This document shows, piece after piece, positions 32,458 to 37,741 of a stretch of 37,741 bases of DNA. Below the pieces are notes generated by a model. It was not told where the DNA came from, did not search any database, and saw only the letters and a program-made list of their open reading frames with translations. Origin of the DNA: Clostridiales bacterium (GTDB lineage: Bacteria > Bacillota > Clostridia > Christensenellales > Borkfalkiaceae); NCBI GenBank assembly GCA_015069615.1, contig SVIF01000015.1, positions 1 to 37,741 on the forward strand, in the 5' to 3' direction. The stretch's first letter is position 1, and each line of letters begins with the position of its first letter. The position numbers and the translations under genes are program-made.

Positions 32458-33604
32458 TTCCTACATTCAACCAAAGACAAGATTCTTTAGCGATCCTTTT
32501 AATTACCTACGAGTTGTTGCGATGCTGTGCGTTTTTCTTCTTCACGCAAAAACTAACAGTTTAAACCACGCCTCCTCCTCGTTAGCGTTTCTTCTTTATA
32601 CCCCTGCGTGGGCTGGCGTTTGGATCTTTGTTTTTCTTTCTGGTTATTTTTTATTTAAAGGTTTTTGGCAAGAACGTTACAAACTTACAGGAAAAGGCGT
32701 TGGACAGTTTTATTTAAAGCGCGTGTTAAAACTATTGCCTACTTACTACGTCACGTTTTTATTTGCTTATTTGCTTTTTTCTGTTGGAAAACCCCTTAAC
32801 CCCAAAACAGTTTTACGGTTCATGTTTTTAGGTTACAACGGAATAGGCTCTTTGTTTACGGGCATGGGCGCTTTGTGGTTTGTTTCCACCATTTTCCAGC
32901 TTTATTTACTAACCCCGTTGTTTGCTTTTTTATTACGTCCGCTAAAAAACAAAAAATCGCTTACCTCTATTGTTCTTTTGTTTATTATCGCGGCAGGCCT
33001 AGTGTATCGATTACTTTCGCATCATTTAAATTTGGATTGGTATAGACACTCTTACACTGCTTTTTATGCAAATTTAGATATCTATTTAGGCGCTGGCCTA
33101 TTTGCTTTATTAAAGCAGCAAAAGGGGGACTCGTTACCAAAGCAATATTTAGTATCTGCACGTATTTTATCTTGCTGTTCTTTACTTGTTTTGATTGCTA
33201 CAAATAGTTACGTATATTTTTCTCAAAACGTTGATATGCTTTTTGTATATCGCTATTATCTACCTAGCGTTTACTTGCTTTCCTGTGGTTTCTTTGCTTT
33301 TGCTTTTGATGGTATGCGTAGGGAAAAAGATGGGAAAACACGCCCCATTGATTTCCTTGCAGGAATTTCCCTAGAATTTTATATGGTGCACTCCATTATG
33401 TTACATATTTGCAAACCCCTATGGACCACCGAAATTATGACATTGCCCATATATATATTCTACCTTTTTTCCATGTTCTGCATTTCATTATTAATTGCAT
33501 GGCTGCTGCAAAAATTCGTACAACTTCTATCCTTTGGAATGACAAAACTGTTTTATCTCATAAAAAACATTTGCAAGCCTAAACCACATAACACTACCGA
33601 ATAA
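32450..33604 (+). CDS. membrane acyltransferase, acyltransferase-3 family (OafA/YrhL-like)
   Basis: A 384-residue protein with about ten hydrophobic helices. FNYLRVVAMLCVFLLHAKT gives the conserved Arg (R21) and catalytic His (H32) of acyltransferase-3 proteins, and FLAGISLEFYMVHSIML near residue 305 is the C-terminal family motif. These enzymes acylate sugars of surface polysaccharides or peptidoglycan. The start is GTG at 32450, with AAGGAAGG upstream, inside the last codons of the beta-helix gene, so the two are coupled. The region is visibly more AT-rich than its surroundings and may be acquired. Confidence 0.88.
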   Translation: MNNSYIQPKTRFFSDPFNYLRVVAMLCVFLLHAKTNSLNHASSSLAFLLYTPAWAGVWIFVFLSGYFLFKGFWQERYKLTGKGVGQFYLKRVLKLLPTYYVTFLFAYLLFSVGKPLNPKTVLRFMFLGYNGIGSLFTGMGALWFVSTIFQLYLLTPLFAFLLRPLKNKKSLTSIVLLFIIAAGLVYRLLSHHLNLDWYRHSYTAFYANLDIYLGAGLFALLKQQKGDSLPKQYLVSARILSCCSLLVLIATNSYVYFSQNVDMLFVYRYYLPSVYLLSCGFFAFAFDGMRREKDGKTRPIDFLAGISLEFYMVHSIMLHICKPLWTTEIMTLPIYIFYLFSMFCISLLIAWLLQKFVQLLSFGMTKLFYLIKNICKPKPHNTTE

Positions 33605-33616
33605 TCTCAAAACTAG

Positions 33617-33656
33617 AAAGCGTGAATTTGCAACACTACAAATTCACGCTTTTTCT
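33617..33656. terminator. terminator after the acyltransferase gene
   Basis: AAAGCGTGAATTTG (33617-33630) pairs with CAAATTCACGCTTT (33639-33652), followed by Ts. It also lies just after the minus-strand MFS gene. Confidence 0.85.
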
Positions 33657-33674
33657 TTTGTTGTTCTTTGCCTA

Positions 33675-34841
33675 CTACATTGTATGGGCTCGATCTACCG
33701 CGCGGTTTAGCCGTTCGCTTGCGACGAATAAAAGTACGGTTAGCCCCGCCAAATACCAGGGATACAGGGCAAGGCTAATCACTTCCGCCAACACACCGAA
33801 TAGCGCGGGCATTAGCACGATGCCCATATAGGCGCTTGCCATTTGAATTCCCACTAGGGACTGTGAATTTTCCTTACCGAAGTTAAAGGGGGTGGAGTGA
33901 ATAATGGCGGGATATACGGGCGCGCAACCTAGCCCCGCGAGTAGCAACCCAACGGGCGCAAAATACGCGCATAAGGGGGAAAGGGTAACGATCATCGCGC
34001 CAAATAGCATAACGGCGGTACCCATGCGAATCATATTTCTATCCCCTAATTTATCCGAAACGAAACCGCTGATCATCCGCCCAACGGTAATTCCCAAACA
34101 CCCAAAGGAAGCCAAGCTTGCGGCGATTTCCGCACCAAACCCGCACAAATTTACATAGTAAGTTGCCGCCCACGAACTTGCGGTACATTCTACCGCGCAA
34201 TAAGCGAAAAAGGCAAGGATTACCCAGGGCACACCGGGAATTTTTACCGCATTTTTAATGGATAACGGTTTTGCCTGTACTTCGTTTCCCCCCGCGGGTT
34301 TTTTCCATAAAAATAACGTACAAAACAGCGCGATACACAGCACGCCTTGAATTACCGAAACGAAGCCGTACCCCGCGCGGTAGCCCATACCTTTGGCAAG
34401 TGCAAACCCCATAATGTTCGGGCTGATGGTTGCGCCCACCCCCCAACATGCATGTAGCCAGTTCATATGGCGGGAAGCGTAATGAATCGCAACGTAGTTA
34501 TTCAAGGCCGCGTCCACCGCGCCCGCGCCCAAACCGTAAGGCACCGCCAACAAGCAAAGCATCCAAAAACGATTGGCAAGGGCAAACCCCAAAAGGGCAA
34601 GGGCGGTCATCCCCACGCTTATCGCGGTGGTAAGCCCCGTACCCAAACGGCTTACCGCTTTATCCGTAAATAAACTGCTAACCACCGTACCAAGGGAGAT
34701 GATTACGGTGATAATTCCCATATAGGAAAGGGGTACGTTGAACACCCCTTGCATTACGGGCCAACCCGCGCCAAGCAAGGTATCGGGAAGCCCCAAACTG
34801 ATAAAGGAAAGGTATATTACGGCAAGTAAAAGGGAAAACAT
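33675..34841 (-). CDS. MFS transporter
   Basis: A 388-residue permease with about 12 hydrophobic segments, from the ATG at 34841 (AAGGA ten bases upstream); an in-frame start at 34925 lies upstream of the promoter. FISLGLPDTLLGAGWP at the N-terminus and PYGLGAGAVDAALNNYVAIHY near residue 107, with NWLHACWGVGATISP following, place it among fucose/sugar-type or uncharacterised MFS of Bacillota. The middle loop between helices 6 and 7 is short. The substrate is unknown. A dyad in the promoter suggests a dedicated repressor, but none is encoded next to it. Confidence 0.9.
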   Translation of the reverse strand: MFSLLLAVIYLSFISLGLPDTLLGAGWPVMQGVFNVPLSYMGIITVIISLGTVVSSLFTDKAVSRLGTGLTTAISVGMTALALLGFALANRFWMLCLLAVPYGLGAGAVDAALNNYVAIHYASRHMNWLHACWGVGATISPNIMGFALAKGMGYRAGYGFVSVIQGVLCIALFCTLFLWKKPAGGNEVQAKPLSIKNAVKIPGVPWVILAFFAYCAVECTASSWAATYYVNLCGFGAEIAASLASFGCLGITVGRMISGFVSDKLGDRNMIRMGTAVMLFGAMIVTLSPLCAYFAPVGLLLAGLGCAPVYPAIIHSTPFNFGKENSQSLVGIQMASAYMGIVLMPALFGVLAEVISLALYPWYLAGLTVLLFVASERLNRAVDRAHTM

Positions 34842-34877
34842 TATAAAAACATCCTTCCAAAAGTATTTAACGCAAGC

Positions 34878-34906
34878 ATTATACCACACAGTGGTATGCT
34901 TGGCAA
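34878..34906 (-). promoter_or_regulatory. sigma-A promoter of the MFS gene with embedded operator
   Basis: TTGCCA (34901-34906), a 17-base spacer and a perfect TATAAT (34878-34883) on the minus strand. The inverted repeat ATACCAC-ACA-GTGGTAT (34881-34897) fills the spacer and reaches into the -10. Confidence 0.78.
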
Positions 34907-34956
34907 ACGAAAAGACTTTCCCCATAGGATAATTTTATGAAAAATTACAATTCGTA

Positions 34957-34984
34957 TTGACTTTTTCCCTGCCTATGCTATAAT
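34957..34984 (+). promoter_or_regulatory. sigma-A promoter of the SDR gene
   Basis: TTGACT (34957-34962), a 16-base spacer and a perfect TATAAT (34979-34984), then AAGGAG at 35015-35020 before the ATG. Confidence 0.8.
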
Positions 34985-35026
34985 GATAAAAACACAAATA
35001 CGGGATTTTCCCCAAAGGAGTAACAT

Positions 35027-35827
35027 ATGGGATTTTTAACGGGTAAAACGGCAATTATCACGGGCGCGGGCTACGCCGTACTTTCGGACGGCAGATGCGG
35101 TTCTATCGGTTACGGCATTGCCACTGCGTACGCAAAAGAAGGCGCAAATTTGGTAATTACGGGAAGGAACGTTCCCAAACTAGAAAAAGCGAAAGAAGAA
35201 CTAGAAAGCAAGTACGGAATTAAAGTTCTTGCTTTGCAAGCGGATATTTCGGCGGGCGCGGATAACGAAGCTACCGCGAAAATGGTTGCCGAAGAAACGG
35301 TGAAAGCGTTTGGCAGAATTGACGTTTTGATTAACAACGCGCAAGCTTCTGCTTCGGGCGTAACCATTCAAGACCATACCACCGAGCAGTTTGACCTTGC
35401 AATGTATTCGGGGCTTTACGCGACCTTTTACTATATGAAAGCGTGCTATCCCTACTTAAAAGAAAGCAAAGGCAGTATTATTAACTTTGCTTCGGGCGCG
35501 GGGCTATTTGGCAACTACGGGCAGTGCTCGTACGCGGCGGCGAAGGAAGGAATTCGCGGATTATCCCGCGTGGCGGCAACCGAATGGGCGAAGGACGGCA
35601 TCAACACTAACGTAATTTGTCCCCTAGCGTGGACGGCGCAACTGGAAAAATTTGAACAAGCCTACCCCGAAGCGTTTAAGGCAAACGTAAAAATGCCCCC
35701 CGCCGGGCATTTTGGCGATCCCGAAACGGAAATCGGTAGGGTTTGCGTACAACTTGCAAACCCCGACTTTAAGTATCTAAACGGGGAAACCTTAACCTTA
35801 GAAGGCGGCATGGGTTTGCGCCCCTAA
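35027..35827 (+). CDS. short-chain dehydrogenase/reductase (SDR)
   Basis: A 266-residue Rossmann oxidoreductase. The dinucleotide loop reads TGAGYAVLSDGRCGSIGYG (12-30): the usual TGxxxGIG is stretched by about nine residues, as also happens in divergent SDRs. NNAQ near residue 104 replaces the usual NNAG. The catalytic Ser is in NFASGAGLFG and the Tyr-x3-Lys in SYAAAKEG near residue 180. GRN after the second beta strand suggests NADP(H). The C-terminal LNGETLTLEGGMGLRP is normal. It is monocistronic with its own promoter and terminator. The substrate is unknown. Confidence 0.93.
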   Translation: MGFLTGKTAIITGAGYAVLSDGRCGSIGYGIATAYAKEGANLVITGRNVPKLEKAKEELESKYGIKVLALQADISAGADNEATAKMVAEETVKAFGRIDVLINNAQASASGVTIQDHTTEQFDLAMYSGLYATFYYMKACYPYLKESKGSIINFASGAGLFGNYGQCSYAAAKEGIRGLSRVAATEWAKDGINTNVICPLAWTAQLEKFEQAYPEAFKANVKMPPAGHFGDPETEIGRVCVQLANPDFKYLNGETLTLEGGMGLRP

Positions 35828-35843
35828 ACGAAGAAAATTTTTC

Positions 35844-35873
35844 GCCCCACGGATTTCCGTGGGGCATTTTTTT
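35844..35873 (+). terminator. terminator of the SDR gene
   Basis: GCCCCACGG-ATTT-CCGTGGGGC followed by a seven-T run. Confidence 0.93.
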
Positions 35874-35928
35874 GCGTCTTGGGGCGCCTTGGGGCATATT
35901 TCCCCCGTATTTAGGCAATGATTAGGGC

Positions 35929-36594
35929 ATGAAAAGAAGCGTTTTTTTGAAATTTACCACTTGTATTTTTGCCTTTTACGGGGTTATACTTTCTCTACTT
36001 ACCGCGCGAAGGGAAGGATACACACCCCCCTTTAGCCGACTATTATATTTTACCGCGCAATCCAACCTGCTTTTGGGATGTAGCAAACTGATAGAAGGGA
36101 TTGTTCTACTTTGCAAACAACGCTTGGGGCGGGGACTGTTCGTCCTTTCTTTTATCAGCACGGTGGCAGTAAGTTTAACGGGGATTACTTTTTGCTTTTT
36201 TCTTGCGCCTTTTTCCCCAGGCGATTATTCCCCGTGGACGGTATGTAATTTATTCACCCACGTTTTCACCCCTTTATTGGGGGCGATAGATTTTGTTACG
36301 AACTCCCCCACGTTTCACCTTTCTAAAAAAACGGTTTGGCTTTGCCTAATTCCCCCGTTAGTATACGCCTTAGGGGTTAGTTTGCTTGCGGCAAGGGGGA
36401 TAAATTTTGGCCGGGGCGAGCCGTATCCGTATTTCTTTTTTTATTATCGCTCCCCCGCGGGGGTTTGGGGCTTTTCGCACGTTTCCCCCTTTTACGTAGG
36501 CAGCGGATATTTTTTACTTGCCCTGGGGCTTTTCACCCTTACCCTTGCCCTTGTATTCCGTGCGTTATACAACAAAAAGAGCGCTAAAAACTAA
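35929..36594 (+). CDS. Pr6Pr-family-like integral membrane protein
   Basis: A 221-residue protein with about six membrane helices. LLYFTAQSNLLLG near residue 38, the paired TVCNLFTHVFTPLLGAIDFV near residue 104, and a late GRGEPYPYFFFYY near residue 161 match the Pr6Pr family, whose function is unknown. The ribosome site is weak (TTAGGG right before the ATG). The stop codon lies inside the loop of its own terminator hairpin. Confidence 0.75.
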   Translation: MKRSVFLKFTTCIFAFYGVILSLLTARREGYTPPFSRLLYFTAQSNLLLGCSKLIEGIVLLCKQRLGRGLFVLSFISTVAVSLTGITFCFFLAPFSPGDYSPWTVCNLFTHVFTPLLGAIDFVTNSPTFHLSKKTVWLCLIPPLVYALGVSLLAARGINFGRGEPYPYFFFYYRSPAGVWGFSHVSPFYVGSGYFLLALGLFTLTLALVFRALYNKKSAKN

Positions 36595-36604
36595 GCGCTC
36601 TTTT
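36575..36604. terminator. bidirectional terminator overlapping the end of the Pr6Pr-like gene
   Basis: AAAAGAGCGCT and AGCGCTCTTTT form a perfect stem around an eight-base loop holding most of the stop codon. It has T-runs on both strands and also serves the minus-strand LRR gene ending at 36629. Confidence 0.85.
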
Positions 36605-36628
36605 CCCTTTTATTTTTAAACGTAAAAA

Positions 36629-37741
36629 CTATCCCTTTAAAGTCCACTCGTGCTGCACGTAAAAACCCGTTAAATCTATCGCGTTTTGTTCGGGATTCGT
36701 TACGTACATATTTCTAGAATGCGTTCCGCCGTACGAAATATCCCGCGCCCACCAATGCGTTCCGCCCGTGAACACTACGCGCTGCACCGTAGTGTTTGCA
36801 AAAGCGTACGAACAAATCTTGGTAAGGGTGGAAGGCAGTACCGCTTCGGTAAGCGAAGTGCAGTACGAAAAAGCAAATTTTTCAATTTCGGTAAGCCCTT
36901 CGGGCAACACGATACGCGTAATTTGCGTAACGTTTTGCAAAGCGTATTCCTTTATCCCCACAACAGGTAAGTCAAGATGGGTTGCAGGTACGATAATTTC
37001 AGTATCCGTGCAAGTGCCCATACCACTTAACAAATATCCCGTTTCCTCCGCATTTAAGACAAACGAAAGTCCTACACTTTCGGCGGGTGCCGAAGGAACA
37101 ACTGTGGGAAGAATAGAAGGTATTACGCTTGGTACTACGCTTGGCGTAACGCTGGGTTCCACGCTTGGAAGAATCGTAGGAACAACACTGGGGATAACGC
37201 TGGGCGCAACAGAAGGCAATACCGAAGGAATTACACTTGGCGTAACGCTGGGTTCCACACTTGGAAGAATCGTAGGCACAACACTGGGGATAACGCTGGG
37301 CGTAACAGAAGGCAATACCGAAGGAATTACACTTGGCGTAACGCTGGGTTCCACGCTTGGAAGAATCGTAGGCACAACACTGGGGATCACACTGGGCGCA
37401 ACAGAAGGCAATACCGAAGGAATTACACTTGGCGTAACGCTGGGTTCCACGCTTGGAAGAATCGTAGGCACAACACTGGGGATCACACTGGGCGTAACAG
37501 AAGGCAATACCGAAGGAATTACGCTTGGCGTAACGCTGGGTTCCACACTTGGAAGAATCGTAGGCACAACACTGGGGATCACACTGGGCGCAACAGAAGG
37601 CAATACCGAAGGAATTACACTTGGCGTAACGCTGGGTTCCACGCTTGGAAGAATCGTAGGAACAACACTGGGGATAACGCTGGGCGCAACAGAAGGCAAT
37701 ACCGAAGGAATTACACTTGGCGTAACGCTGGGTTCCACACT
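36629..37741 (-). CDS. BspA-type leucine-rich-repeat surface protein with PSV repeats (N-terminus off the window)
   Basis: Partial gene: the 5' part lies beyond 37741, since the GTG at the edge is just an internal Val codon of a repeat. At least 200 residues are a Pro-Ser-Val repeat in 32-residue units (EPSVTPSVIPSVLPSV, then A/TPSVIPSVVPTILPSV). After a short link comes an LRR_5/BspA domain with LPVVGIKEYALQNVTQITRI, LPEGLTEIEKFAFSYCTSLT and LPSTLTKICSYAFANTTVQR, and a tail ending QHEWTLKG. Such proteins sit on the cell surface and bind host or bacterial partners. Here the LRR is C-terminal and the repeat acts as a stalk, presumably behind a lipid or wall anchor that is not visible. Confidence 0.85.
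   Translation of the reverse strand, partial: SVEPSVTPSVIPSVLPSVAPSVIPSVVPTILPSVEPSVTPSVIPSVLPSVAPSVIPSVVPTILPSVEPSVTPSVIPSVLPSVTPSVIPSVVPTILPSVEPSVTPSVIPSVLPSVAPSVIPSVVPTILPSVEPSVTPSVIPSVLPSVTPSVIPSVVPTILPSVEPSVTPSVIPSVLPSVAPSVIPSVVPTILPSVEPSVTPSVVPSVIPSILPTVVPSAPAESVGLSFVLNAEETGYLLSGMGTCTDTEIIVPATHLDLPVVGIKEYALQNVTQITRIVLPEGLTEIEKFAFSYCTSLTEAVLPSTLTKICSYAFANTTVQRVVFTGGTHWWARDISYGGTHSRNMYVTNPEQNAIDLTGFYVQHEWTLKG
37155..37730 (-). repeat. 96-bp coding tandem repeat, at least six units
   Basis: The marker GGTTCCAC recurs at 37155, 37251, 37347, 37443, 37539, 37635 and 37731, exactly 96 bases apart. Units differ at few bases, mainly an Ala/Thr codon that alternates along the array. The array runs off the window, so the copy number is a minimum. 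Confidence 0.95.

Noticed and set aside
37736-37738. Start codon of the LRR protein at the window edge
   Set aside because: It is a GTG that encodes an internal Val of the repeat; the array continues past the edge and there is no ribosome site.
36629-37741. CRISPR-like array of regular repeats
   Set aside because: The repeats are contiguous 96-base coding units with no unique spacers, in one open reading frame.

Overview
The window reads as chromosome from an anaerobic, low-to-moderate GC Bacillota, most likely a gut-type member of class Clostridia. This rests on SecA-RF2-TsaD synteny, strong AAGGAGG-type ribosome binding sites, sigma-A promoters (TTGACA-17-TATAAT type), T-tailed intrinsic terminators, iron-sulfur and corrinoid enzymes, and a SpoIIQ-like M23 protein. 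No rRNA, tRNA, CRISPR array, prophage or intact insertion sequence was seen. I would not go below class level from this sequence.

Layout. 1-6281 (minus): a housekeeping operon secA, prfB, tsaD, an aldose-1-epimerase-like gene and an RluA-type pseudouridine synthase cut by the window edge, with a clear secA promoter. 6538-7704 (plus): metK with its own promoter and terminator, followed by a short intergenic region carrying degenerate repeat sequence. 7959-12714 (minus): a tight five-gene operon for a corrinoid-dependent methyltransferase system, encoding a corrinoid protein, a RACo-type reductive activator, a DUF2284 cysteine-rich protein and two divergent URO-D-family proteins. 12890-13903 (plus, divergent): a third URO-D-family protein that keeps the zinc motif of MtaA/MtbA methyltransferases. 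13962-15482: Ppx/GppA phosphatase with an HD domain. 15709-19079 (minus): fmdB-like zinc ribbon, a degenerate ABC ATPase, an ECF S component, DUF1893 and a ferredoxin-like aldo/keto reductase. 19175-24068 (minus): M1 metallopeptidase lipoprotein, M23/SpoIIQ-like protein, a small anchored protein, a HAD phosphatase and a PHP-like protein with a damaged metal site.

24337-30840: a large repeat-bearing lipoprotein, a cysteine-containing clostridial protein, a C-terminally shortened MocR-type regulator divergent from a pyridoxal/pyridoxamine kinase, and a beta-propeller-like lipoprotein. 31019-33604 (plus): an AT-richer patch with a small unknown gene, a secreted GLUG/beta-helix-like protein and a membrane acyltransferase. 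33675-36594: an MFS transporter with a dyad in its promoter, an SDR oxidoreductase and a Pr6Pr-type membrane protein. 36629 to the end: the C-terminal part of a BspA-type leucine-rich-repeat surface protein with perfect 96-bp coding repeats.

How the genes work together. The most coherent specialised unit is the corrinoid cluster. One or both of the URO-D proteins lacking the zinc motif could move a methyl group from an unknown substrate to the cobalt of the corrinoid protein. The divergent zinc-type URO-D protein could move it on to an acceptor, the RACo-like protein would re-reduce inactive Co(II), and the DUF2284 protein may supply electrons. No MttB, MtaB or MtbB-type substrate methyltransferase is present, so the substrate is open. 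A second theme is cell-surface proteins built on Pro/Ser/Thr/Val repeats in three unrelated genes. All functional statements come from reading motifs by eye; no database search was run.
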